From Gymnothorax reevesii (Eukaryota > Chordata > Actinopteri > Anguilliformes > Muraenidae): 64,000 nt of DNA. A program made the position numbers and the translations under genes. Below the pieces are notes generated by a model. It did not search any database, was not told the DNA's origin, and saw only the letters and a list, made by a program, of their open reading frames with translations. Shown piece after piece: positions 11,618-22,304 of this stretch. The stretch is from positions 60,841,876 through 60,905,875 of the forward strand of contig CM056576.1 in NCBI GenBank assembly GCA_029721435.1, in the 5' to 3' direction. Position 1 is the first letter of the stretch. Every line of letters starts with the position of its first letter.

Positions 11618-12222
11618 ATTTTTCCATCCACACCTTCTTATGCGAATGAAATCATATCGAATTAAAAATGCCTTATGGAAACGGCGAGATTCGAATTGAT
11701 TTGAAGAATATCGACACAAAGTTTATACGGTTGATCTGATCGGATTTTCTTTTGATCGGTAAAAGGCTAATGCGATAAATGCTGATGGAAACGTTAAGTG
11801 CTGAATAAATCTGCAACTGCATCGTGACAGTGTTTTGATGCCTTCGTTGCCTTCGGATAATGGTTTGCTATGTTGCTAATAGCTGGCACATAATTTGCAC
11901 AAGTTGTACGTGCTTATCATCATTTGAATGGTAGACGCAATTCATTTTGGCTTACTAGCTAAATTAGTCGGCTAACACACTACTTTTGTTCACTTGAAGG
12001 TTCTGCGATTCAGTGCGAAACTGAAAGGAAACCGCTTAAAATGACAGAAATCCATTTGATACACCAATTTGACCACATAACAGCATGTGATGTCATTACG
12101 CACAACTTTTTATTCGCTTTAATGATGATAGATGGAAACGCATTTTCACCTGCTTATTTCGGATGAATATTTTTGGCGAACTTCAGATAGTTCAATTGAC
12201 AAGTGGGTGGAAACATAGCTGC
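11618..12222. mobile_element. Probable MITE with ccaTCCAC/GTGGGtgg ends
   Basis: The left end gccatttttccatccacacc and the right end aagtgggtggaaacatagc are imperfect inverted repeats. The interior repeats the phrases atggaaacg and cgaattgattt/gcaattcattt. There is no coding capacity. The borders are approximate. Confidence 0.45.
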
Positions 12223-12559
12223 AGACAACTCGGAAATTCTATTTCAGTTGCTGTGCACATAGCGAATGAGCCGAAGTTCCAATAGCCGTGCTTTAGGGTT
12301 TTGCTGCCACCTGGAGGAGGTCTGCGCCCTCTGAGTGCTTTTCTAGTTTCCTATTGCGATGATTATGATTTTGTAAGGCAAGAGGGGTAGGGGTCTAATA
12401 ACCATGCTTCAGCCCACACACTTTTGGTTCATAACTGGGAATTCGGTAGGTTTTCTCAACGTATTTTTTTTTCTTTGTCTTCATACCTTTATTTTGTCGA
12501 TTTGAAATGAACCAAATAAAAAATTTAAAAAATCTACCAAGTCCTATAATGCAAATCAG

Positions 12560-13180
12560 TCTCCTACTCTGATGTGTACCTGCCAGGTTATAACTTATTC
12601 AGGCAGGATAGATCCTCTTAGGGCAGAGGATTGGCAAAATATGTAAAGGAACACCTTCAGTGTTGCCCTAACAAAATCAACTCCAAAGCAGTTTGAATTA
12701 TTAGCTTTAAATATCAAGCTGTCAAATAATTACTCCATGTCAGTGGCTGGTTGCTATCGTCCCCTGTCAGCATCAGCATGTGCATTAACATCTTTGGGCA
12801 CTGCCTTAGCCCCGTTTACTAGGTCTGAGTTTTTTCTTTTGGGTGACCTAAACTGGGACATGCTGAAGCCCTGTGACACAGTTTTATTGCAGTTTGATTC
12901 TTTAAATCTTCAGCAAATAATATCACTTCCAACCAGGTATAACGCCATAAACCTTCAAAAGGCCACATTAATAGACATTGTTTTTACTAACTCCCCACAT
13001 AAGTATCAGTCTGGAGTTTTCTGCAAAAATGTAAGTGATCACTGCTTCATTGCCTGTGTTCGAAGAGACTGCTCAGTTAAGCACCATATTAGGTTCAGCT
13101 GTAAACGCGTATTAGAACATTTAAACACACTAGCTTTTTTATGGAAGCCCATAGGGGACAATATTAATATGGAAATGTAA
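12560..13180 (+). pseudogene. CR1/L2-like LINE fragment: endonuclease domain
   Basis: Upstream of the open part (12737-13180) the same frame reads as GYNLFRQDRSS and FELLALNIKLSNNYS with an early stop and frameshifts. The open part contains VAGCYRPLSAS, FFLLGDLNWDML, TLIDIVFTNSPHKYQS and VSDHCFIACVRRD. GDLNWD and SDH are the catalytic blocks of the apurinic-type endonuclease of CR1/L2-like LINEs. The copy is cut off by the fold-back element starting at 13141. The LINE at 62479 is a relative with the same motif order. Confidence 0.8.
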
Positions 13181-13317
13181 TCCCACTATTTCATTGCAAT
13201 TTTCCGCGTATGAATGAGTTATTTGAGACAATATTATACTGAACAAAAATATAAATGTCCCCTGTCAAATTTTTGAGTTTTTATTAACAAAAAATTGGAA
13301 CCGGAATTAGTCTGTGA

Positions 13318-14234
13318 CGGTGGTGTGGATGGTGGACGATTAATACGAAAAATAAATAAATTCTGCTGAAATAAATAAATAGAACGAATCACTTTGGCTT
13401 CTCCAATAATCAATACAAAATGCTTTTAATCGAATAAATTGCGATTCCTAAATATTAGTAATGTGTTAAGACCTAGTTTATGTAAAATGCAGCTCTGTAA
13501 TCCAGCTAGTCAGCCTGAATTTCTTTTCTAGCCCTCTACTTCATTTCATCAGCAAACCTGGCAGAGAGTGGTAGCGAGATTTTTAATCCACCAGCAAACC
13601 TAAAATCAAAAGTCTGGCTGCATTTTGGCTTAGCAAAGGAAAATGGTCAAATTGACAAAATGTCCATAGTGTGCGGAGCTTTTAATACTACAATTAAATA
13701 CCTTGGCAACACTATATCTGGCCAGCCACCTCTGAAGACAACACGCTATCACAGCAGCATCCTCTTAAGGGGTAGCTAGTCCGGCTAACCCGTCTACAAA
13801 AGTATTAGTGGTGACATTGCTAACATTTTTGAGCAAAAGCTCAGAGTAAATACATCACGAGATAAAGCCATCACTGCGTCGATTGCTAAATTTATTTGCA
13901 TGGATTTATATCCTTAGTGTAGAAGAAAATGCTGGATTCAGAGTAATGATAAACACACTGGAGCCAAGGTAAATATAGATAGATAAATAAATAAGTAATT
14001 CAGTTGATGGTTGAATATTTTTTCACTTTTCAGATGGCACAGATGGTCACCCTCGCATAACTGCTGTTTATTTCATGGAAATACAATTATAATTAAAAGT
14101 TACTGAATCGAATTGTGGTTTGCAGAATTGAATCGAATCATTGGAAAAAATAAATAATCGTCCTTTCATCGAATTGCCAACTACTTCATCGTAATCGAAT
14201 CGACTCCGTGTGAAGCAAAAGATTCACACCGCTA
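13318..14234 (+). mobile_element. hAT element relic with BED zinc finger, nested in the Tc1 remnant
   Basis: It is flanked by an 8-bp duplication, gtctgtga at 13310-17 and gcctgtga at 14235-42 (one mismatch). The ends are cggtggtgtggat and gattcacaccgcta, diverged inverted repeats of a fish hAT type. The plus strand at 13580-13785 encodes KSKVWLHFGLAKENGQIDK, then a decayed BED-finger core around IVCGAFNTTIKYLGNT. Near 13855-13972 the frames read KAITASIAKFICMDLYP and, one base shifted, VEENAGFRVMINTLEPR, the region after the finger in ZBED-type transposases. The finger's second cysteine is lost, a stop and a frameshift are present, and the catalytic part is deleted. It is a dead relic. Confidence 0.8.
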
Positions 14235-14670
14235 GCCTGTGAATAGCACTTCTCTCCAGCGTGCCAAGGGCCATCGAATGTGTGCGCTTGCCCATGTGAG
14301 TTGGTTCTGATGCCAGACCACGGTGAGGACGCTGTGTGTGCAAGTTGGCTTCTCCCAGGCAGTTATGGACTGTCTGTGGTGTGATGCGTCTGTTGTGCAG
14401 ACCAACAGTCTCATCCGCTGTGCGTGTCGCTGATCTGAGCCGATCACGCAGGTGGACGAGCTGGATGTAGCGATCTTGTGCTGGTGTGGTCACACGTGGC
14501 CAACGAGGATGAGGTCGATTTGCAGTACTGCCCATCTGTCAGAAACAAACTCTCAAACAGCCTATCGTCCGATAGTTAACATTCAGCTGCACAGCGACGG
14601 CTCTGGTGGACGTCCCTGCATCCAGCATGCCAATAGCACTTTCCTGCATGACCTGAGACATCTGAGGCAT
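14235..14670 (-). pseudogene. Tc1-like transposase N-terminal pseudogene
   Basis: From an ATG at 14670 the minus strand reads MSQVMQESAIGMLDAGTSTR and QLNVNYRTIGCL, followed by a stop. After it come WPRVTTPAQDRYIQLVHLRD and ATRTADETVGLHNRRI, the DNA-binding half of a Tc1 transposase. The frame ends at the hAT junction just before the first catalytic aspartate (residual WREVLFTG). It has no catalytic domain and is inactive. Confidence 0.85.
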
Positions 14671-15990
14671 GATGACTCTCGACAAAATTTGACATTTTGG
14701 GGTGGCCTTTTATTGTCCCTAGTATAAGGTGTGATTGGGTACTGCTCATTCTGTCTGATCACAGCCTGAAAATGCCACACCCATATACTGAGTGAAATCA
14801 CTGCATCACTGAGCAAATGCTCACTGACAGAGAGATGGATTAAAAAATGGTAGTGAAATCAAGAGAAATATCCCTATTGCACCAGTAAAAGTCAGCATAT
14901 GCTCACTTAGATTTGTTAACTCCATGTGGCATAAATATTTGACATGAGGTGTTTATATTTTTGTTCAGTGTAAATTGAAAATGTATTAATCCAATTATCA
15001 CTTTAATTTCCACATATTCCACTCATATGGGAAATCTATGACTATATTCAAATGATAATGAAAAGCTGTTTAACATTTAATTTTCAAAGTCATGCCCCGC
15101 AACACAGTGGACAATATTCAAATGCAATAAGAAAAACAGCACCCTCAGCCTATTGCATTTACATTTAAATGCCATCGCGGTCTTTTAGGGTCATCTTGAA
15201 AATTTAAATGCTATTCGGACTATTTGAAAATGATACTGAAAATGGCATTCAACATTTAATTTGCAAAGACTTAACCTGCTCTGCTGTGGACAATATTCAA
15301 ATGCAATAAGCCAAATAGCACTCCCAGATTATTTCCCGTATGTGTATGTGAAAATGAAAGTGTTAATTGGATAAATACATTTTCAATTTAATATTGCCTC
15401 AAATAACTCATTCATAAGTGGAAAACTATAATGCAATAGTGGGATTACATTTTCATTTTAATATTGTCTACCATGGGCTTCCATAAATTAGAATGACAAA
15501 AAATAAATAAAAAAATTGAAGAGGGGGGGGGGACTGTTCCACTGCAATGTAAGAGTGCAGATTTTTATCTTTTCATATATAATTTCAATTTCAATTAATC
15601 CTTTCAATATATAAAATCAAGCCTGCAATTTACAAGATTCAGTGCTGACCAGAATGTGTATTTTTTTTAAAGTCAGTTTGGTGCTACCTCTACACCCTCT
15701 CCTCATTGAAGAGACCGTATCCAAAGCAGTATGAAAAAAATATAGCCTTGTGCTGAATTGGCCTTTAAATAGTTCCACAACGGACCAGCAAACCCCTGCT
15801 TCTCAAGTCATTATTTATATATGGGCAATGCCCCTCGTAACCACTTCCTCAACCACTTAAGTGTATTACACCCCGAAAAGAAGACCCTTCAAAGTATACA
15901 AAACTATTTTAGGCAGCAAGCTTCAAAGGATTTTAAATCCCTGCATAACAGTGGACCATCAGTTTTGAAGGAAAGGGGGACCACAGGTAC

Positions 15991-16037
15991 CTGGGCACTC
16001 AGTCTTGGAGGCTTTTCAGGGGGGGCAGTGAAATCAC
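15991..16037 (-). CDS. ptk2b: Pyk2 exon: third proline-rich motif
   Basis: A 47-bp exon with acceptor cccctgcag and donor gtacct. Its first two bases complete the Gly codon begun by the 25-bp exon. It then encodes DFTAPPEKPPRLSAQ. This matches human Pyk2 LEFTGPPQKPPRLGAQ, the PPxKPPR site that binds SH3 domains of p130Cas and Graf-type partners. The exon lies just before the FAT exon, and its phase 0 end fits that exon's phase 0 start. It is too short to be found by reading-frame length alone; splice sites and phase support it. Confidence 0.9.
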
Positions 16038-16604
16038 CTGCAGGGGAAAGAAAAGGTTCAGTGGTCAGGTTTGTGAGTTTGGACAATGTTAAGAGGAGGC
16101 GCACTGTGGGTAGTTCTGCTCCCAGAGGACCCACTGAATATCCATTAATTTATTTTGGGTCTCTTTGACTCTCAGTACTGGGGCGAGAAAGCCATATTAT
16201 GACCCTGCAGATACAAGGTTTCCAATCTTTACTCATAAAGGCCAGAATAGAGCATAATTTTGGATTTAGTTTTGACAACATGTTCTCATACTAATTTCAT
16301 AAAAATGAACATGAAAGTCCAGAAATCCCCTGGAAATTTATGGATGATTTGAAGCACTTAATTCCAGTCTGCAACTAAAATAGTAGTTTGCAATATTTAT
16401 TGAAAAGGATAGGCATTGAGACCATGGAGACTGGCGCTGAATGAAGGGGAGCCAGTTAACCAGCATTGAAGTCTGGGTGAAGTGAAAAACACCGAATGTT
16501 CTGACTTAGGCACATCATAGAGAAATGTGTAAAGAACTCAGCCCAGTTTTAATGATCAAAAAAATCATTAAATAAACTAGAATGGTTTTTACACGGAAAA
16601 ACAG

Positions 16605-16902
16605 ATGTCTCCCCCTTCCCCCATTTCACATTTTAGAGTTATGGTCCGGAAACAAGTCCCACCCTTCAATATGCTGAAGTCCAAATTCTTGCCATGGAAA
16701 CAGGAAAAAGTAAAATTCAAAAGCAGTTCAAACCCTCAAAGGCACATCTACATGTTATGTACATGTTACATATCAAATTTGGTGAGAATCGGTCGAACAG
16801 TTTCAGAGTTATGCTCCGGAAACAAATGGGAACGCCGACGCCAATGCCAACGGGAATTCAGGCAAAAACAATATGTCTCCCCCCCCAGGAAGGGGGAGAC
16901 AT
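16605..16902. mobile_element. Short MITE with ATGTCTCCCCCTTCC ends
   Basis: The terminal 15 bp atgtctcccccttcc and ggaagggggagacat are exact complements. The interior has the phrase ttatggtccggaaacaa, repeated later as ttatgctccggaaacaa, and aatcggtcgaacagtttcag. There is no coding capacity. No target duplication is obvious. Confidence 0.7.
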
Positions 16903-17224
16903 AAACATGTCAAAACAGCCAAAAAGTAAGCCCTATTCATAGCTCAAAAACGCTGTGGGTGTGTTAGCTAATGCCACTAAAACCGCACCAAATCGCAAGG
17001 AGCAACTTCTCTCAGCTGTCTCAAGTGCACCACAGATGGAGAAATGGATGCTCCAGTGAGCAGATTTTTAGATTAGTATAGCTACTTTAAGTTGCCACAT
17101 TTGCCTTATGAGAAAGAATAACTGTATGAAATACAGACATATGGATAGTTTAAGCTACTGTAGCCACAGTAACTATCGAGATTAACTGGAGACAAAACTT
17201 CTTTTCTGCTCCATGAAGCTAGAC

Positions 17225-17514
17225 CAGGGGTGGGCAATCATGGTCCTGGAGGGCCGGTGTGTATGCAGGTTTTTATTCCTATCAATTATCCTGACTAATT
17301 GAGTTAATTGATTGCATGCACAAATATAGATTTTCGCAATGATTCAATCAAAGGGAGACAAGACTAGTCTTTGTAGTTTCATGATAATTTAAAGAAATGC
17401 GCATGAAACGTCAGATTTCATCAATGGTTTGACTAATTGAGACAATCAACTAATTAAAGACCAGACGTTGGTGTGAAAACCAGGGACAGATACGGCTCTC
17501 GCTGCCCACCTCTG
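17225..17514. mobile_element. hAT MITE, 290 bp, with perfect 8-bp duplication
   Basis: It starts caggggtgggca, ends tgcccacctctg, and is flanked by agctagac at 17217-24 and 17515-22. The 8-bp duplication and CAG/CTG-like ends are diagnostic of hAT. No transposase is encoded. Confidence 0.92.
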
Positions 17515-19118
17515 AGCTAGACCATGCACCAGTTGAACTGAGTATGAGTCATCTTAATCGGTAAAGAACTGTAGACATTTCTGTGTATTTTTATCCAAAA
17601 AAAGGAAGAAAAAAAAACAGCAGCAGCACTTTACAGCAACGGGCCTGGGCTGTCAATACGGCTACATCAACTCAGCTACATAATTTAAAATCATGTAGAG
17701 GAGCGACACATCCTGCACAATTTAATGTGGACCACCTACCAAGCTGGCTTGCTGGCTAATGTAATTAAAATAACTGCTCACACTGTCACTTACTGGTATA
17801 CTCATTGCTAAGCACCATGACTAATGTTACTGCCGACCAGAGGATAAGATCTAGGCAGAAAGGGAGAACAAAGCCCAGGAGGGGAGATGGTCGGGTCGGC
17901 TGCATTTGCCAAAATCAGCTGTCTGCTTGGTAATTTTAGTTGTCGCTGATGATGTTAGACAAAGTACCCAGGGTAAAATGTTTACCACAGAGGGGAGTAT
18001 AGGAGGTGATCCTCAGATCTCCATCAACGTGGCTGTTAATAAAAGTAATCCACCTGTTCTTCATTTTTTAGAAATATACATAGGATGACAGAGATTTTTT
18101 GAATTCTCGCAAAATACAATTTGGGGACACAGCAGGCAAAATAGCTGATTTGCCACCTAGAAAACTGAACATTGGTGACTCAACAAGCTAGCTAAGCACA
18201 GGACATGCGGTCTTTAACCATGATTGAGCTGGAAGCCACTAATGCAATGCGCTCATGATTTTATAGACGGCAAAGAGCGGGGTATGTTAAGGAGGGCTTC
18301 AGTGCATCATCAGGCTCTGTTTTAACCCCGCCCAAAAAATCAGGAAAGTAAAGTGGGTGAGGAACTGTTTAACGATCTAACGCCACAGTTCAGCACTATA
18401 GTTTGCAGTCTTTTCACGTTAATCATTATCTATTTTGTTACAGGTACATTTTGTTTCAAAGCAAATCTCTGATTTCACTTCACCCGGACTTATAAACTCC
18501 ATTTCAAAAAAGGCACAACTTGAAAACAATGACTTTAACACTTACCGGAAAGTAAAAATTTTCAAAAATTACGCACTTGGAATTTCATTCATATTGTTAA
18601 ATAACTGTTCAACAAAGATTATTAAACCACCAAGGCAGAAAATATTTATCAGCCCTGAAAAACAAGGACTCCTAAAATGTATTAAATAATCAACAAAATG
18701 TGGTTCTTGACATAAAAAACAGTTTGATTAATATAACTAATATTGCTTCAGCAATCAAAAGGCCTCAGAAGTCATGTCATCTCACCCTTGCTCTTACTTT
18801 CGAGTTGAAAAAATCTGGCAGTCAATGGGTGCACAAACTGAAACTCTGTTTGGATGTCTATTTGTGTACAAGAAACAATAAACTATATACAATTTGGATT
18901 TTAAATAATTATGCATAATTTTAAAAATCAAAATTGTACCAGGTAAATGCTAAGCGCCTGTGAAAGAGACAAGTGCCTGAAAGCTCCATTTACTTCCCCA
19001 TAGGGAAATATGTCTTCAACCAGAGGTCCATGTAACCTTAGCCCAGTGTTATTAGCAAGTTGTGTCAGATTCCAAAGACTATACATTCTTTGAAAATAAA
19101 CTCTGGCTAGTAACTCAC

Positions 19119-19143
19119 CATAACCCTGCTCCTTTTCAGGGGT
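19119..19143 (-). CDS. ptk2b: Pyk2 25-bp microexon
   Basis: Acceptor tccacag and donor gtgagt flank 25 bases encoding TPEKEQGY plus the first base of a Gly codon. Human Pyk2 has TPEKEVGY at the same place. The preceding exon ends in phase 0 and the next begins with the two missing bases of the codon, so the frame is preserved only with this exon. It forms part of the linker before the third proline-rich motif. Confidence 0.88.
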
Positions 19144-20362
19144 CTGTGGAAGAAAAATATGGGATTTAATTAAAATTTTAACTAACTTTTCTTTCCTCTA
19201 AAATTTTTTCCCGTCAGTTCGCAGCAGCTTTCTCTCCTTGGCTCAAAGAAGAATGCTGTGGCTAGTGATTCCTCTGACTTACATGGTGACTGGCCCTTTT
19301 CATAAAAAGCCAATTTGACTCCGTCTAAATTACTGGCATCACAAACGCCTGGCTAACCAGGAGTGGCTGGTAGAGAGCGATGAGGCTGACAAAAATTAAA
19401 TGCCTTAATGCCCATTCTCCAATTGTTGCCTACACAATGTGGATTCTCTAGCTATGTCTGCAAATGACATGGCTAGGATTTGAAAATCCAACAAAAAAGC
19501 TCTCAGCCAAACATTTTTGCTGTGAGCCACTCTGAGGTCAGTCAACAGTGTTTTCAACCACTACATATGGTTATCGCAAGCGCAATAAAAGGAACTGGCA
19601 CTAAGAGACAGACAGACCAGCTTGCTTATTACCTTTTCTATGACACATACCTAATGCAGTCATTTGAAATGCTTCTGGGAAGAAAATTGTGATTTGAAAT
19701 CCATTAATTACCCGCAAGGTTGGGCAGCCTCCTCGCCTTGGCCTAATTGGCTTGCCTAAAATCAATTCCCGTGTACTTTGCCTAACTTGCAATCAAGCCG
19801 TTTATTCAGCCAACTGACTGATCAAAACCAAAATGTGGCCAATAATGATTAAGAAGAGATCGCAGACAGACCTATTTGTGTTAGATTGAAGGAGATTGAT
19901 AGACAGACCAGGCTGCTGTGTTAGATTGAAAGAGTGTCAATAATCTGAATAAATAGCAGACCTCTGATTTCCACCTCACATAGAATTTTTACATAGCCTA
20001 TCATTAAAATTATTCCTTAATTGGTTTTTAAGCGTTTCAAAATATACACAAAGCAGAAAAAATTAGTAAAGCATATCAAACGTGAAAGTGAGAAATTATT
20101 TTCGCATTGCACGCAATAGACAAATGCAGCGAAATGCTTTGAAATGCAGAGATTTTTTTATAATTCACATACTGCTCAAAACTGCAGTCAGTCAGCATGT
20201 GGACAGAGACATTTTGAGCAGGATTAATATCTTCAAATTAAAGAATCATCATCTTTATCAATATGCCACAAACAATGAGGAAATTACAGCCCTTCACACC
20301 TGTGCCATTTCTAAACATGTATGGCCTTCAGTGGACATGTACCAAACATAGAAAAGACCTAC
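19144..20362. other. ptk2b intron, 1.2 kb, nothing recognised
   Basis: I see no repeat ends, coding similarity or strong structure. Two short similar phrases (tgttagattgaa, near 19880 and 19919) are the only internal repetition noticed. Confidence 0.6.
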
Positions 20363-20398
20363 CACTGGAGTTTTCACGTCCTCATATCCAATGGGATC
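20363..20398 (-). CDS. ptk2b: Pyk2 36-bp exon in the linker
   Basis: Acceptor cttttttcag and donor gtaggt enclose 36 bases encoding DPIGYEDVKTPV, phase 0 at both ends. Human Pyk2 has DPMVYMNDKSPL here. The tyrosine corresponds to the human VYMN tyrosine. Skipping the exon would keep the frame, so alternative splicing is possible, although nothing in the sequence proves it. Confidence 0.88.
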
Positions 20399-20852
20399 CT
20401 GAAAAAAGAATATGTTTATTTATATTAATCATGGAACATTAGACATGGCATTATCCATTGTCAAGCCAGAGTGAGTGACGGAACGAACTAGAAAATTTCC
20501 ATGGGATGCTGCTTGGATCTGAGGGAGCCCTGAATGGTGGCCAGGCTGCAGATTAATTGACAGCTCCATTACAACCCCAGGCAGTGGAACAGGAACTAAT
20601 CAGAGCTGATCAGGACAAAGAGTGAACCCACCAGTTGGATCAAAGAAGTTAGTGTGTTAGTGTGCGTCTGTGCTGTGGTATCATACTGGTTTGCATGTAA
20701 TGCATTGTTTATGACACCCACTTTTATTTCCAAAATAAACAATGCATTTCAAAATGAGGTCATATCGTCTATCTGAAAAATTAGCTCAAATGATTACTGT
20801 AGTCTCAAGTGATTAATATACTGTCAAATTAGAGGGCACTCTGTAGAGCACA

Positions 20853-21232
20853 TACCTCCGCCACAACATATATGTTCTTTTGGTTTCAGAATATTTTCTG
20901 GATCACTTCCAAACTTATATTGGCTTTTCTTTTGACTACCACCGGTCATCCAGCCATTTCATGCCAAACCGTTCATAGCTTACAGTCAAAAATCACACAG
21001 ACCTGCATTAGACAGATATATTTTAATTCTCCTGGATCCAGACTCCAGAATATGTTCCGGATCAATTGTAAAATTGAATCAACTCATACTTGGACTGCCA
21101 ACTATCATCCTAACAAATTTCGTGCAAAACTGTTCATAACTTTTTTAGTGATCCTGTTAACAGACACAGACAGAGAGACGGACAGATAAACAAACAAACA
21201 GGGGTAAAAACATAACCTCCTGGCGGAGGTAA
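20853..21232. mobile_element. MITE with ACCTCCGCCA/TGGCGGAGGT ends
   Basis: The left end is catacctccgccac and the right end is ctggcggaggtaaag. The interior has two diverged copies of ttccggatcanttccaaa...catccngccaatttc...gttcatagctt. The subterminal phrase acagacagagagacggacag is typical of this fish repeat style. It is non-coding. Confidence 0.7.
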
Positions 21233-21299
21233 AGATTATTATTGTCTCAAATGATTAAAACATCTCATTCTTATAATCTCAATGTTCTTAAATTGTACT

Positions 21300-21685
21300 T
21301 CCCAATGTTAGAGTACAGTGCGCCCCCTAGACCCACTTCCATCGATTCAATCAAAATGGAGCTTGCATCGTACATTGATGGTACCAAGGTAAGTTGATTT
21401 AGAAAAAAAAAAAAAAATATCATGCAGTTGTTGAGAAAATTTTTTTTTTAAATTTCTTAGTTATATTTTTAACATAGGAAGGTGCCAAAATGTCAAGGAC
21501 CCATAAAACAGACAAAAATGATTCAATCAAAAATCTGAAAAAAGAGTCTGGAGATATGGTTTAGTCGCATTTTATGGCAAATTCACACAAAAAATCATCT
21601 GGCCAAAGTAAAATTAAATATTTTCTGGACGACGGATGCCACATCATGACAATAGCTTATCAGCCCATAGGGCCGGTAAGCTAAA
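21300..21685 (+). repeat. Dispersed repeat with exon-like segment, copy a
   Basis: It shares order and wording with 28200-28910: tacagtgcgccccctag, acccacttccatcgattcaa, a 33-base open segment ATG...AAG (21356-21388, MELASYIDGTK) directly followed by gtaagt, then T-rich sequence, tggacgacggatgccac and acaatagctt, ending gggccggtaagct. The end resembles the terminus of the element at 47422-48493. It is probably a non-autonomous DNA element. Confidence 0.65.
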
Positions 21686-22304
21686 AATAAAAGCATGGAG
21701 GAGATGTTGCCGTGTGTGTTGGGATGTCAGCATGGTAAATAAAAATGCAAGAATTTTTCTTGAAAAAGTTTGAAACACAAGATGAATTTTTTACTGTTTA
21801 TTGCCCCAATATAAAAGCTGCTTGACAGATTTTTTCGACGTGTCCACATGACCAAATGATGCCTTGAATTTTGGCATTTTTGGGTGTTTTTTATCATAAG
21901 TATTTTCAGATGCAAGTTAAACTAGAGACAAGAGATTGGCTTGGGTTTAAGGCGCCACTGTGCTGTAGCTGCTGAGGATGAGGCTGCAATATGAACCCCT
22001 GATTATGCATACTTCGGTCAAGGGGATCAACTATAAATGAAATAAAAATTTTGGTTCAGTAAAAATGGTCATTTTCAACAGCCTATTACAGGAAAATCTA
22101 ATCAGATATGCCAAATCTGATAACAGATTCATAAATTTCAGGTAATTTTACCTATGTGCACCCATTAACATTAATTTAAGAGCACAGAAATGTGTATTTG
22201 CATGCCTTCAAAAATGCTTAAAAGGCATTGTTACATTTGCGAGTGACAAGACACCCCTCCTTAAATTGGCAATTACTCCATGAAAAATTGTAATTGGAAC
22301 TTAA

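Larger units (their letters stand above)
9025..11625. mobile_element. Large fold-back element, right arm split by a Tc1-like transposon
   Basis: The left arm (about 9025-9370) reads as an imperfect reverse complement of the right arm, which consists of about 9760-10048 plus 11560-11625 on the far side of the Tc1 insertion. Shared stretches include gcacaagatgg/gcacaaaatgg, attctgaaata, gcagatga/gcaggtga, gatgttcg, gatttgtctcgatta, tttccagccgt and gaactggctttaagc. The central loop is about 390 bp, giving arms of roughly 350 bp. No transposase is encoded. No clear target duplication was found. Confidence 0.75.
13237..14970 (-). mobile_element. Tc1-like element remnant, internally deleted and carrying a hAT
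   Basis: The ends are tactgaacaaaaatataaa (left) and its complement tttatatttttgttcagtg (right), the usual terminus of a common fish Tc1 group. They are flanked by TA. The right half holds the transposase N-terminus on the minus strand; only ~73 bp remains left of the hAT insertion, so most of the 3' half is gone. A tail of the same group lies at 63697-63969. Confidence 0.8.
13141..15487. mobile_element. Second fold-back element, left arm split by a Tc1-like remnant
   Basis: The left arm begins atggaagcccatagggga and continues after the Tc1 remnant at 14971. The right arm (about 15340-15487) is its reverse complement, ending tgggcttccat. With the Tc1 part removed, the arms match for roughly 150-190 bp (aatgtaatcccactatt, atgaatgagttatttgag, caatattaaattgaaaatgt). 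The centre carries a repeated phrase gtggacaatattcaaatgca near 15107 and 15284. It inserted into the LINE endonuclease fragment. It has no coding capacity. Confidence 0.8.
5443..15990. other. ptk2b intron, ~10.5 kb, packed with transposons from 7.2 kb
   Basis: The intron lies between the PR3 exon and the FAT exon (minus strand). It holds the tandem repeat at 7255, LINE relic at 8040, fold-back element with Tc1 (9025-11625), a MITE-like segment, a LINE fragment and a second fold-back element (13141-15487). The stretches 5443-7250 and 15490-15990 show nothing I can name; poly-A/T runs and chance reading frames only. Confidence 0.8.
16038..19118. other. ptk2b intron with two small DNA elements
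   Basis: It contains the TGTCTCC-type MITE at 16605 and the hAT MITE at 17225. In the rest (16038-16600, 16905-17215, 17523-19118) I see no coding or structural signal beyond chance reading frames. Confidence 0.75.
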
